Shown here piece by piece: positions 1-8,301 of a stretch of DNA of 64,000 nucleotides (positions within the stretch are counted from its first letter, which is position 1; every line of letters begins with the position of its first letter). The notes below the pieces were generated by a model. It saw only the letters and a program-made list of their open reading frames with translations, was not told the origin of the DNA and made no database searches. Source of the stretch: Lacticaseibacillus yichunensis (GTDB lineage Bacteria > Bacillota > Bacilli > Lactobacillales > Lactobacillaceae); NCBI RefSeq assembly GCF_003946405.1, contig NZ_RHOG01000003.1, forward strand, positions 1-64,000, read 5' to 3'. A program made the position numbers and the translations under genes.

Positions 1-142
1 GTCCGTTTAAGCCCTTTGGGTTACTCCCTTACTGCAGGTAACCGTCATTGCGTCGCTCGGGGTGGGTCGCGGGTTGGTTCCCGCCGGACTGACCGACGCT
101 GGGAGAGAACTCGTGGCCAGCTCCTCCACGCCTCTCAGTGTC
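1..142 (-). ncRNA. Possible structured RNA or mRNA leader running off the left edge
   Basis: No convincing protein is seen in bases 1-566. On the minus strand, a transcript starting near 142 would fold into clear hairpins: an outer GAGAG/CTCTC pair enclosing CGTGG/CCACG (about 85-138), GCGGG/CCCGC (about 70-86), and GGTTAC/GTAACC (about 18-45). A good sigma-A promoter lies directly upstream. This is compatible with a riboswitch-type leader or a small RNA whose body lies outside the window. I could not match it to a known riboswitch consensus. The remaining bases up to about 530 show nothing I can name. Confidence 0.35.
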
Positions 143-148
143 GAGATC

Positions 149-177
149 AGTATAACCGATGTAAGCGGATACGTCAA
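149..177 (-). promoter_or_regulatory. Sigma-A promoter reading leftwards
   Basis: On the minus strand TTGACG (177-172) and TATACT (154-149) are separated by 17 bp. This is close to the consensus and points out of the left edge of the window. The gene it serves is not visible. Confidence 0.5.
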
Positions 178-534
178 CTGGTTTTTAATGGGAATTTCCG
201 TCAACATTCGTAAGAAATATTTGGGATTCCGATCTCGGGGGTTGACGTTTATGCATGATCTGTTCAGTATCTTTGCGATAATGAACAGTTTTCCTGATTT
301 TGACCATTAACCCGGCGTGAAATGAATTTTCCACCATCGTATTTGGCTAAATAAAAACAAATTATTCATTGTGGCACGGGATGCGTCAACGGGAGGCACG
401 CGCCGTGGAATCTGCTGCGGGTCCATTTTTGCACGCGATGGGTGGCGCCTTGTGACGCGGGTATTTGTCTCTCAGGCTTTGGACTGATTTGGCGGGGCCG
501 CCGCAACTTTTTCGGTCGGGGACTTGAAAGGCTG

Positions 535-543
535 TGCTACACT
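535..543 (+). promoter_or_regulatory. Extended -10 element upstream of the YesL-like gene
   Basis: TGCTACACT is an extended -10 (TGn plus TACACT) lying 24 bp before the ATG of the YesL-like gene. No good -35 is seen. The same TGCTA-type extended -10 recurs before other genes of this window. Confidence 0.4.
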
Positions 544-566
544 GGAAAGGCAAATCGAAATAAAGG

Positions 567-1184
567 ATGGTGCCGCTCGTGATCGGGAAGGCCTCACAAA
601 ATATTTTTATCAAAGTCTATGTCATGCTGATGCTCAGCCTCTTCTTCTGGGTCTTCACCTTGTGCGGGGTGGTCGTACTCGGCATCGGGCCGGCGTATCG
701 CGCGATCGCCGAGGTGTTCGACCAGAACCAGTGGGAATACCGGCAGTATCATTTCAAAGATGTCTGGGCCGTTTATAAAAAAGTGTTCAAGCAAGCTAAC
801 CTGGAATTCTGGGGCTTTGCGGCGGTCGGCGCGATCTTGGGGTATAACCTCTATCTCGCTCTGCAGCTGAAAGTGATCTGGATGCTGGTCATTACCTTCA
901 TTCTCATTTTCGCGCTGCTGTTGGTCGTCAGTCTCTGGCTGTTCCTCAACGGAGTGCACAGCCATTATGATGTGAGCTTCAAACCAGCGCTGCGCTTGGC
1001 GGCGGGCCAATTTTTCGCCAGTTTTCCACGGCTCTTGCTGTTCTGGACGGGGCTGATCATCATCATCGTGGTCAGTGCCAAATGGTCGGGCCTGATTCTG
1101 TTCCTCAGTGTGCCAGGCGTATTGGTCTGGACCTCGTACATGTCGACGAAGTGGTACAAGTTTGTCGACAAACAAGTCAAGTAA
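567..1184 (+). CDS. YesL-like (DUF624) membrane protein
   Basis: The 205-residue product is hydrophobic, with about four to five membrane segments (roughly 15-40, 85-105, 108-130, 150-185). Its N-terminal part has the F-W-x-F-T-L-x-G-x-x-x-x-G-I-G-P-A pattern of the DUF624/YesL family. These proteins are typically encoded beside CUT1 sugar ABC transporters and two-component systems of polysaccharide-use loci, which is the context here. Their molecular role is not established. The ribosome site is weak (AAAGG just before the ATG), so a slightly later GTG start is possible. A strong terminator follows and the gene seems to be its own unit. Confidence 0.7.
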   Translation: MVPLVIGKASQNIFIKVYVMLMLSLFFWVFTLCGVVVLGIGPAYRAIAEVFDQNQWEYRQYHFKDVWAVYKKVFKQANLEFWGFAAVGAILGYNLYLALQLKVIWMLVITFILIFALLLVVSLWLFLNGVHSHYDVSFKPALRLAAGQFFASFPRLLLFWTGLIIIIVVSAKWSGLILFLSVPGVLVWTSYMSTKWYKFVDKQVK

Positions 1185-1193
1185 GTCACTAAA

Positions 1194-1217
1194 ACGGGCC
1201 GCGATGCCCGTTTTTTT
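1194..1217 (+). terminator. Rho-independent terminator after the YesL-like gene
   Basis: ACGGGC/GCCCGT stem with a 6-base loop, followed by seven T. It separates the YesL-like gene from the ABC operon. Confidence 0.85.
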
Positions 1218-1289
1218 GTTGTCCGGAGGCGTCCGCCAAAGCCCTGTGTTTCCGGGTTGCGACACTTTTGAAACTTCCGAGACTTTAAT

Positions 1290-1319
1290 TTGGACACTAA
1301 TCTCTTAAATATGTATATT
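1290..1319 (+). promoter_or_regulatory. Promoter of the sugar ABC transporter operon
   Basis: TTGGAC (1290-1295) and TATATT (1314-1319) are 18 bp apart. A perfect cre site starts 27 bp downstream of the -10, within the likely transcribed leader. Confidence 0.55.
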
Positions 1320-1345
1320 GGCATCGGAACAACCGTTTTTTACAA

Positions 1346-1359
1346 TGTAACCGTTATCA
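1346..1359 (+). promoter_or_regulatory. cre site (CcpA operator), perfect consensus match
   Basis: TGTAACCGTTATCA fits all 14 positions of the consensus TGWAANCGNTNWCA. It lies downstream of the predicted start of transcription, a position where bound CcpA acts as a roadblock. It implies glucose repression of the transporter operon. Confidence 0.75.
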
Positions 1360-1382
1360 GTTAAGTAAGGGGGAGGGTCAAC

Positions 1383-2363
1383 GTGGAAAATAGTGCCGCT
1401 ATTGAACAAGCACCGGTACGGACCAAGAAAAAGAAGAAGAGCTTTTTCCAAAAGGTCAACGAAAACAAGACCTATCTGTTGTTCGTTTTGCCTGGGACAT
1501 TGTTCCTGATCATCTTTTTCTACATTCCAGTGTTCGCCAACATCGTCGCATTCCAGAACTTCCAATATTCGGAAAAGGGGTTCCTCTGGAGCTTGCTCAC
1601 CAGTCCGTTTGTCGGGTTCAAGAACTTTGAATTTTTCTTCAAGTCAGCGGATTTCATGCTGGTCTTGCGTAACACCGTCGGGTACAGTCTGACATTCCTG
1701 CTATTAAATTTCTTCTTCGCGATCTTCTTTGGGATCGTTATGAGTCAGCTGCGTAACCACCGGGCGCTGCGCGTTTATCAAACATCGATGCTGTTCCCGT
1801 ACTTCTTGTCTTGGGCCATCCTGGCATACTTCGTTTATGCCTTCCTGAGCACGGACAAAGGGATCATCAACCACTGGATCACTGGTGGCGGTGGGACCGC
1901 GATCGACTTCTACAACGCGCCGCAGTTCTGGCCTTTCATCATCATCTTTATGGGTGTTTGGAAGGGCATCGGCTACAACAGTATTCTCTACTTCGCCACT
2001 GCCAGCGGGATCGACCCGTCATACTATGACGCCGCGATGATCGATGGTGCCAACAAGTGGCAACAGATCCGCAACGTCACACTGCCACATATCATGCCAG
2101 TTGCGACGTTGATGCTGATCTTGAACATCGGCGGGATCTTCCGTTCCGACTTCGGGCTGTTCTACTTGTTGCCACGAACATCCGGGACCTTGATCAATGT
2201 CACGCAGACGTTTGATACCTACATCTACCGTGCGTTGACCACCACCAATGATATCGGCATGTCGACCGCCGCTGGGCTGGTTCAGTCCGTTGTCGGGGCC
2301 GCGCTGATCATCATCACCAACTTGATCGTTCGCAAGCGTCAGCCAGACGCCGCATTGTTCTAG
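1383..2363 (+). CDS. Carbohydrate ABC transporter permease, LplB type
   Basis: A 326-residue inner-membrane permease of the CUT1 family, similar in layout to LplB/YtcO. A Lys-rich cytoplasmic N-terminus (about 1-28) is followed by six membrane segments. The EAA loop that contacts the ATPase lies near residue 215 (Y-D-A-A-x-I-D-G-A-x-x-W). Translation begins at GTG, chosen because GGGGGAGG precedes it. It forms an operon with the second permease (16 bp gap) and binding protein 1. No ATPase is encoded nearby, as is usual for systems sharing an MsmX/UgpC-type ATPase encoded elsewhere. The substrate is probably an oligosaccharide or glycan fragment, by context only. Confidence 0.9.
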   Translation: MENSAAIEQAPVRTKKKKKSFFQKVNENKTYLLFVLPGTLFLIIFFYIPVFANIVAFQNFQYSEKGFLWSLLTSPFVGFKNFEFFFKSADFMLVLRNTVGYSLTFLLLNFFFAIFFGIVMSQLRNHRALRVYQTSMLFPYFLSWAILAYFVYAFLSTDKGIINHWITGGGGTAIDFYNAPQFWPFIIIFMGVWKGIGYNSILYFATASGIDPSYYDAAMIDGANKWQQIRNVTLPHIMPVATLMLILNIGGIFRSDFGLFYLLPRTSGTLINVTQTFDTYIYRALTTTNDIGMSTAAGLVQSVVGAALIIITNLIVRKRQPDAALF

Positions 2364-2379
2364 AGGGGAGGGACACGTT

Positions 2380-3297
2380 TTGCGGAAAAAAAGGCACATT
2401 ACTTCAGAAGAGATTCGCAAATTTAGCTACGGAACCAACGTGTTCTTCAACATTTTCTTAGCCCTCTTTGCGATCAGCTGTGTGGCACCATTCCTGTTCA
2501 TCGTTGTTTTGTCACTGACCAAGGAAAGCGACATCACCTTGTACGGCTACCAATTCTGGCCAAAACACTGGTCGTTTGGCGCTTACGAATACCTCGGCAG
2601 CATGGGCGGCCAGCTCATGACGTCCCTGGGTGTCACCTTGTTTGTTACCATCGTCGGGACCATCATCAACTCCACGTTCGTTTCGACTTACGCGTATGCG
2701 ATCTCCCGGCCGAACTTCCACTTTGCTCGGTTCTTTACCGTTTTTGCCCTGATCTCCATGCTGTTCACACCTGGCATGGTGCCGACTTACTTGGTCGTCA
2801 CCAAGATGTTGAACTTGTCAGATAATATCTGGGCCTTGATCTTGCCGATGAGTTTCTCTGTCTGGAACGTTTTGATTATGCGGACGTTCTTCAAGACATC
2901 TGTTCCTGAAGCAATCATCGAAAGTGCCCGGATGGATGGGGCATCCGAGTTCCGCACCTTCCGCAGCATCGTTGTGCCGCTTGCGGTACCTGGCATCGCG
3001 ACCATTTCCTTGTTCACGACGCTCGGCTACTGGAACGATTGGTTCAACGCCCTGCTGTATACGAGTTCCAGTAACATCATTCCGTTGCAGTACTTGCTGG
3101 TCAAAATTCAAAACAACATTCAGATTCTGTCGCAGCAAGCCGCTCAGGGCGGCGCTGCCCAGATCGCATCCCAGCTCCCAACGGAATCCATGCAGTTTGC
3201 GGTCGTAGTTGTGGCGACCTTGCCAATTGCATTGACCTACCCATTCTTCCAGAAGTACTTCGTCAAAGGCATGACCATTGGCGGGGTCAAGGGTTGA
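2380..3297 (+). CDS. Carbohydrate ABC transporter permease, YtcP/LplC type
   Basis: A 305-residue second permease of the CUT1 transporter. Six membrane segments can be traced and the EAA loop lies near residues 178-200 (E-S-A-R-M-D-G-A-S). The C-terminus F-V-K-G-M-T-I-G-G-V-K-G is typical of YtcP/LplC proteins. The start is TTG, supported by GGGGAGGG seven to eight bases upstream and a gap of only 16 bp from the first permease. It pairs with the LplB-type subunit in the membrane. Confidence 0.9.
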   Translation: MRKKRHITSEEIRKFSYGTNVFFNIFLALFAISCVAPFLFIVVLSLTKESDITLYGYQFWPKHWSFGAYEYLGSMGGQLMTSLGVTLFVTIVGTIINSTFVSTYAYAISRPNFHFARFFTVFALISMLFTPGMVPTYLVVTKMLNLSDNIWALILPMSFSVWNVLIMRTFFKTSVPEAIIESARMDGASEFRTFRSIVVPLAVPGIATISLFTTLGYWNDWFNALLYTSSSNIIPLQYLLVKIQNNIQILSQQAAQGGAAQIASQLPTESMQFAVVVVATLPIALTYPFFQKYFVKGMTIGGVKG

Positions 3298-3376
3298 TCC
3301 GTTTTACCTAATCTAGTGTTCCAGGCGTTATGAAAAGTTTGTCCAGTTTTAAATAAATCCACGGAGGGGTTCATTC

Positions 3377-4849
3377 ATGCATTATTCTAAGCGTGTTTTG
3401 ATGATCGCCGCCGCTTCCGCCAGTGCCATTTTGCTGGCAGCTTGCGGTAGCAACGGTAGCAGTAGCAGCAACGGGGGAAGCAGCAGCAAGACCGTTGTGA
3501 CGATGATCCAACCAGGCAGTGGCATTCAGAACGAAACAAAGCTGATGGCCGCCGCGAACAAGGAACTTCAAAAGAAGTATCCGAACATCGAACTGAAGAT
3601 CAAGCAGATCGACTGGGGCGATTATGGCCAGAAGTTCAACGTCATGGTCACTTCTGGTGAATCCTACGACTTGGCCTTTTCTCAGGATTACGCAGCCAAT
3701 GCGTCCAAAGGTGTTTTCCAGGACTTGACCTCATTGATCAAGGACAACGCCAAGGAAGCTTATGACGCGATCGACCCTGCGTACTGGCAAGGTGTCAAAG
3801 TCGATGGCAAGATCTATGGTTTCCCAACCAACGCCAACGTCTTTTCTCAGCAGGCTTTCGTCTTCAACCCGACCTTCACCAAGAAGTACGGCATCGACGT
3901 TTCCAAAGTTGATTCGTATCAGTCACTCGAGCCAGTTTTGAAAGAATTCCACGAAAAGAACCCGAACGTCGTGGCCTTCCCACTGGTCAAGGGCGCACGT
4001 ATCTCCCTGAAGGCAATGTCTTATCCGCTGGGGAACAACTTCCCATTTGCGATCGACGCTTCGGGCAAGTCCACCAAGGTCGTCAACCAGTATGACACCA
4101 AGGAAATGATGGACGACATGAAGACGCTGCACAAGTATTACCAAGCCGGCTACCTGCCAAAGGATGCCGCGACCTCTTCCACCACTTACAATGCGGCGGA
4201 TGACACCTGGTTCGTTCAGAACCAGACGGTCGGCCCATTCGACTATGGTAACAATGCGTTGAAGACGGCGGCGAACGGCAAGGACATTATTGTCAACAAG
4301 TTCACCGATGCTTACAAGCAGACTTCTGATGCACAGATGGCCGTTTATGTCATGAGCAAGACTTCCAACCACAAGAAGGAAGCCATGCAAGTCATGAACG
4401 CGATCAACACTGACAAGAAGCTCGAAAACATCCTGGTATGGGGTGTTGAAGGCCAGCAGTGGAAGTTCACGAACAAGGCAAACGGCCAGATCGAAACGCT
4501 TAAAGGTTACGATGCAACCAAGGCGCTTGGCGCATGGCTGACCGGTAACAACCGTCTGCTTTACACCAAGTCCAACATCACACCTGACGACATTGCGACC
4601 CGCGACAGCTCCATCAAGTCTGCCAAGGACTCCGCAACGCTGGGCTTCAACCCGACAACGGATGATGTGAAGACCGAGCTGACCAACGTGTCGAACGTCA
4701 TGAGCAAGTACGCTGACATTCTGAACACCGGGACTGCCGATCCGACAACGACCGTTAAACAGATGGACAAGGAACTCAAGGCTGCGGGCTGGGATAAAGT
4801 ACAAAAGTCCCTGCAAAAGCAGTATGACGCATTCCTTGCAAGCAAGTAA
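3377..4849 (+). CDS. Extracellular solute-binding lipoprotein 1 (DUF3502-type C-terminus)
   Basis: A 490-residue type II lipoprotein: signal peptide, lipobox L-L-A-A-C with Cys at residue 22, then a Gly/Ser/Asn-rich linker. The body has the features of large CUT1 binding proteins of the LplA group, including a D-P-A-Y-W-Q-G segment and a C-terminus resembling DUF3502 domains. It should deliver sugar to the two upstream permeases. It is clearly paralogous to the protein at 11715-13184; blocks such as D-G-K-I-Y-G-F-P-T-N-A-N-V-F-S-Q are the same in both. GGAGGGG precedes the ATG and a strong terminator follows, closing the operon. Confidence 0.92.
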   Translation: MHYSKRVLMIAAASASAILLAACGSNGSSSSNGGSSSKTVVTMIQPGSGIQNETKLMAAANKELQKKYPNIELKIKQIDWGDYGQKFNVMVTSGESYDLAFSQDYAANASKGVFQDLTSLIKDNAKEAYDAIDPAYWQGVKVDGKIYGFPTNANVFSQQAFVFNPTFTKKYGIDVSKVDSYQSLEPVLKEFHEKNPNVVAFPLVKGARISLKAMSYPLGNNFPFAIDASGKSTKVVNQYDTKEMMDDMKTLHKYYQAGYLPKDAATSSTTYNAADDTWFVQNQTVGPFDYGNNALKTAANGKDIIVNKFTDAYKQTSDAQMAVYVMSKTSNHKKEAMQVMNAINTDKKLENILVWGVEGQQWKFTNKANGQIETLKGYDATKALGAWLTGNNRLLYTKSNITPDDIATRDSSIKSAKDSATLGFNPTTDDVKTELTNVSNVMSKYADILNTGTADPTTTVKQMDKELKAAGWDKVQKSLQKQYDAFLASK

Positions 4850-4867
4850 CTAAGTGCCTCCCTAATC

Positions 4868-4904
4868 AAAAGGTATCGATGGCTGACATCGATGCCTTTT
4901 TTTT
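4868..4904 (+). terminator. Terminator of the ABC transporter operon
   Basis: Thirteen-base arms AAAGGTATCGATG/CATCGATGCCTTT with one G-T wobble and a 5-base loop, then a run of T. A stem-loop repeat unit begins at the next base. Confidence 0.9.
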
Positions 4905-5043
4905 GAGGGTGCGGAGGCTCGTGGGATGGGCGGACGTCTAGCTTGGCTCGGGCGCTTGATGGCGCACTTGGCCATCGAGTGCACGAGACTGCTAGACGCT
5001 CCGACCATGCGAGGCGGAGCCCGGCTATGAAAAGGGTGCGGAG
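4905..5043 (+). repeat. Nested stem-loop repeat, locus A (one full unit)
   Basis: About 139 bp, bounded by GAGGGTGCGGAG (4905-4916) and AAAAGGGTGCGGAG (5030-5043). Inside are nested arms: a basal GCTCG/CGAGG pair, the GTCTAGC/GCTAGAC pair, and an inner GATGGC/GCCATC hairpin. It has the same orientation as the upstream gene and starts right after its terminator. Confidence 0.85.
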
Positions 5044-5116
5044 CCGCGCCCTGCACCGCAAGACAAGATACAGACCCATTTCACTTCTCAATTTTCCAAA
5101 TTTCTGGAGGCCAAAT

Positions 5117-8100
5117 ATGAACGAAGCGAGTTTTAAACGAATTTCCCGCATCGCGGAAGCGCTGAAGGACAACATTCAGCGCGCGCATTATCCTTTTTCC
5201 AAGGCAACGGTTGGCGGCGATATACCCACCCGCGACTATCATGCCGGGGACTATTTTGGCAAGGCCGATGGTAATTACGATATGACCGCCACGGTGCCGC
5301 TGCCCGATTACGATGCGAGCCGCCATTATGCGCTGTCGATTGCGACGCGCGGCTACAACGATGACAATAGTCGTAATCCGCAGATGAAATTATTTATCGG
5401 CGATGAGCTGGTCCAAGGCCTGGACGTCAATCACCGCACCACGCGCGTTGAGTCGAGCTGGGTGGTCGACGATCAGATCGACCTGCGCCTGCAGATCTAT
5501 GCCGGGCGCGACGACAAGCAGTTTCCGGTCGACATCGAGGCGTTTTGGCTGGATGAACAGAGCTGGACGACTTATTTTGACTTCATGACGTATCTGGGCT
5601 GCTGGCAAAATGTCGACAGCGACGATAATCTGGACAATCGCTACCACCGCGCGCTGGAGGCGGCGGCCAATCTTGTCGATCTGCGCGCGCCGTATTCGGA
5701 TGACTACGAGCAGAGTCTGCGCCAGGCGTCTGACCTGTTGCACAGCCAACTCGACGAGGCGCCGGATGCGAAAAACGGGACGATCTACGCGATTGGCCAC
5801 ACGCATATCGATATGGCGTGGCTCTGGCCGATTCGCCAGACCGTCGAAAAAGCCAACCGCAGCTGGGCGACCGTGCTGAATCTGATGAAGCAGTATCCCG
5901 ATTTTCAGTTCATGCACAGCTCGCCGCAGCTCTACAAGTGGATCAAGGAAAAATATCCCGAGGAGTACGCCCAGATCAAGCAGGCGGTCAAGGACGGCCG
6001 CTGGGAGCCAGAGGGGGCCATGTGGGTCGAGCCTGACACCAATCTACCATCCGGGGAGTCCCTGGTCCGCCAGATCTTGTACGGTAAGCGGTTCTTCAAG
6101 AAGGAATTTGACCTCGACTCGCGCGTGCTTTGGCTGCCGGATGCGTTTGGCTACACCGGCGCCTTGCCGCAGATCATGAAAAAAGCCGGCGTGGATTATT
6201 TCATGACGACCAAGCTCGCCTGGAACGACACGAACATCTGGCCCGACACCAGTTTTTACTGGCAAGGCATCGACGGCTCCAAGGTCGTCGCTCACATCAT
6301 CAACACCATCTCCGAATTCTGGAGCCTCAACGAGTGGTACTCAACCTATTCCGGCCTTGTTACCCCGAATGTCCTCAAGAAGACTTGGGACAAGTACCGG
6401 CAAAAAGACGTCTCCGACTCCGTTTTGGTCGCGTACGGCTGGGGCGATGGCGGGGGCGGCCCGACTGCCGAGATGATGGAATACCTCAAGCGGTTCAAGC
6501 AGGGGATCGCCGGCATGCCGCGCATCAAAAACGCTGGCGCCGCCGAATACTTCGACCACCTGGCCGCCCAGCTCGCTGAACACCCCGGCGAAGTGCCGAC
6601 CTGGATGGGTGAAATGTATTTTGAGTTCCACCGCGGCGTCTTCACAAGCCTTGCGAAAAATAAACACAACAACCGGGCCATCGAGGCGCTTTTGTCCGCC
6701 ACCGAGAAGCTGTTGGCCACCGTGCCGGGAGCGGCCGCCCATCACGAAACGCTCGATGACATTTGGGAGCGCACCATGATGAACCAGTTCCACGACGTTT
6801 TGCCTGGCAGTTCGATCAAAGAAGTGTACGATCAAACGGACAAGGATTACGCCAAGGGCTTCGCCGAGCTGGACAAGATCCTGACCGCTGTTGCGACGGA
6901 TCACCTGACCGCCCAGACGGATGCCATCACGCTGTACAATCCGCTTGGCGAAACGCGCAACATGGATGTGGTCCTGCCGCTTTCGCTGACGCAAACGGCC
7001 AACGCGGCGGGCAAGCCGCTGCCGGTGCAGCATCTGTCCGACAAACAGGCGCTGGTGCGGGTGCCAGCCGCCGCGCCATTTTCCATGACGACGATCACGA
7101 CTGGCTCTGAAGCGGCCGCGGACCTGCCAGCAGAAGAGCCTCTTGGGCCGTCGTTTGAGACCGCGGATCTGGCGGTCACGTTTGATACGAATTTTGCCAT
7201 CACCAGCCTGATCGACAAACACGCCGGGCGCGAGGTTGTGCCGGCGGGCGGTAAGCTCAATGAGCTCGTCGTCTACCAGGACCTGCCGACGGAATATGAC
7301 GCGTGGAATATCGACAGCACGTATCACGCGAAGTCCTGGCCGGTCAGCGACGTCGTTAGCGCGACGATCGCCAGCCGCGGCCCGCTGGAGGATGTCCTGC
7401 ACATCGTTCGCCGCTTCGGTCAATCGCTGATCGATCAGCGCTGGCACTTCACCCATGGCACCACACGGATCGCGGTCGAAACGGATCTTGACTGGCACGA
7501 CGACCACATGCTCCTGCGCAGCGAAAACGCGGTGGATGTGAACGCCGACAGCGCGACGTATGACATTCAGTTCGGGACCCTCAAGCGCCCGGTCAACAAG
7601 AACACCTCATGGGAACAGGCCAAATTCGAGGTGCCGGCCCAGCTGTGGGCGGATCTCTCCGATCGCGGCTATGGCCTGAGTATTTTGACCGACGCGAAGT
7701 ATGGCTATGATGCCGCCTATCAGCATCTCGGCCTGTCGCTGCACCGCTGCCCGACGATGCCGGATTCGGAAGCCGATACTGGCGCGGATCACTTCACTTA
7801 CACCTTGATGCCGCATGCCGGCGATTGGGTGCAGGCCGGCACGATGCAGGCCGCGCTCGCGCTGAACAACCAGCCGATCGTCTGGCAAGGTTATGCGGCC
7901 AGCGAGACCGCGCCGTTTGTCACCTGCGACAAGGATGATATCCTGATCGACACCATCAAGGTCGCGGAGGACAGCGACGCCACCATCCTGCGCGGCTACG
8001 AATTCACGGACGCCGCAAGCCAGGCGACCTGGACCTTCACCAAACCGCTGGCCAGCGCTGCCATCTGCGACTTGCTGGAAAACGAGCAGACCCCACTGAT

Positions 8101-8182
8101 CATCAGCGAAGACGGCCGGTCGGTCACCGTGCCGTTTAAGCCATTTGAAATACAGACAGTTAAGATCACTTTCCAAAAGTAA
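5117..8182 (+). CDS. Alpha-mannosidase, glycoside hydrolase family 38
   Basis: A 1021-residue, full-length GH38 enzyme that hydrolyses alpha-mannosides, presumably in the cytoplasm because no signal peptide is seen. The catalytic metal motif H-x-D-x-x-W is at 230-235 (G-H-T-H-I-D-M-A-W-L-W-P). The nucleophile Asp is D342 in W-L-P-D-A-F-G-Y, and a further conserved block N-Q-F-H-D-V-L-P-G-S-S-I lies near residue 558. The reading frame extends upstream into the repeat, but the ATG at 5117 is preceded by TCTGGAGG and matches the family's usual N-terminus. It lies between the transporter and its regulators, so imported mannosides are its likely substrate. Confidence 0.95.
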   Translation: MNEASFKRISRIAEALKDNIQRAHYPFSKATVGGDIPTRDYHAGDYFGKADGNYDMTATVPLPDYDASRHYALSIATRGYNDDNSRNPQMKLFIGDELVQGLDVNHRTTRVESSWVVDDQIDLRLQIYAGRDDKQFPVDIEAFWLDEQSWTTYFDFMTYLGCWQNVDSDDNLDNRYHRALEAAANLVDLRAPYSDDYEQSLRQASDLLHSQLDEAPDAKNGTIYAIGHTHIDMAWLWPIRQTVEKANRSWATVLNLMKQYPDFQFMHSSPQLYKWIKEKYPEEYAQIKQAVKDGRWEPEGAMWVEPDTNLPSGESLVRQILYGKRFFKKEFDLDSRVLWLPDAFGYTGALPQIMKKAGVDYFMTTKLAWNDTNIWPDTSFYWQGIDGSKVVAHIINTISEFWSLNEWYSTYSGLVTPNVLKKTWDKYRQKDVSDSVLVAYGWGDGGGGPTAEMMEYLKRFKQGIAGMPRIKNAGAAEYFDHLAAQLAEHPGEVPTWMGEMYFEFHRGVFTSLAKNKHNNRAIEALLSATEKLLATVPGAAAHHETLDDIWERTMMNQFHDVLPGSSIKEVYDQTDKDYAKGFAELDKILTAVATDHLTAQTDAITLYNPLGETRNMDVVLPLSLTQTANAAGKPLPVQHLSDKQALVRVPAAAPFSMTTITTGSEAAADLPAEEPLGPSFETADLAVTFDTNFAITSLIDKHAGREVVPAGGKLNELVVYQDLPTEYDAWNIDSTYHAKSWPVSDVVSATIASRGPLEDVLHIVRRFGQSLIDQRWHFTHGTTRIAVETDLDWHDDHMLLRSENAVDVNADSATYDIQFGTLKRPVNKNTSWEQAKFEVPAQLWADLSDRGYGLSILTDAKYGYDAAYQHLGLSLHRCPTMPDSEADTGADHFTYTLMPHAGDWVQAGTMQAALALNNQPIVWQGYAASETAPFVTCDKDDILIDTIKVAEDSDATILRGYEFTDAASQATWTFTKPLASAAICDLLENEQTPLIISEDGRSVTVPFKPFEIQTVKITFQK

Positions 8183-8223
8183 GCCTATATAATAGAAGAA
8201 ACACGTTTTGACTGCACTCTCAA

Positions 8224-8267
8224 AGGCGGGCTCCGCCGCGAAATCTCGCGGCGAGGCTCGTCTTTTG
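8224..8267 (+). terminator. Hairpin between the mannosidase and histidine kinase genes
   Basis: A long GC-rich hairpin (core CCGCGA/TCGCGG, extended by imperfect pairing) ends in TCTTTT. It may act as a terminator for the mannosidase or limit read-through into the kinase gene. Confidence 0.5.
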
Positions 8268-8301
8268 GTGTGGTAAACTGAGGGGACAGGAGGCGACCGG
8301 G

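Noticed and set aside
1-142. SAM-I riboswitch on the minus strand
   Set aside because: A short GTGGAGG...CTGGCC resemblance exists, but the conserved GAUGAAACCCGGCAACC-like block is missing.
4943-5116. Longer N-terminus of the alpha-mannosidase
   Set aside because: These codons lie in the stem-loop repeat; the ATG at 5117 has a good ribosome site and the usual family start.
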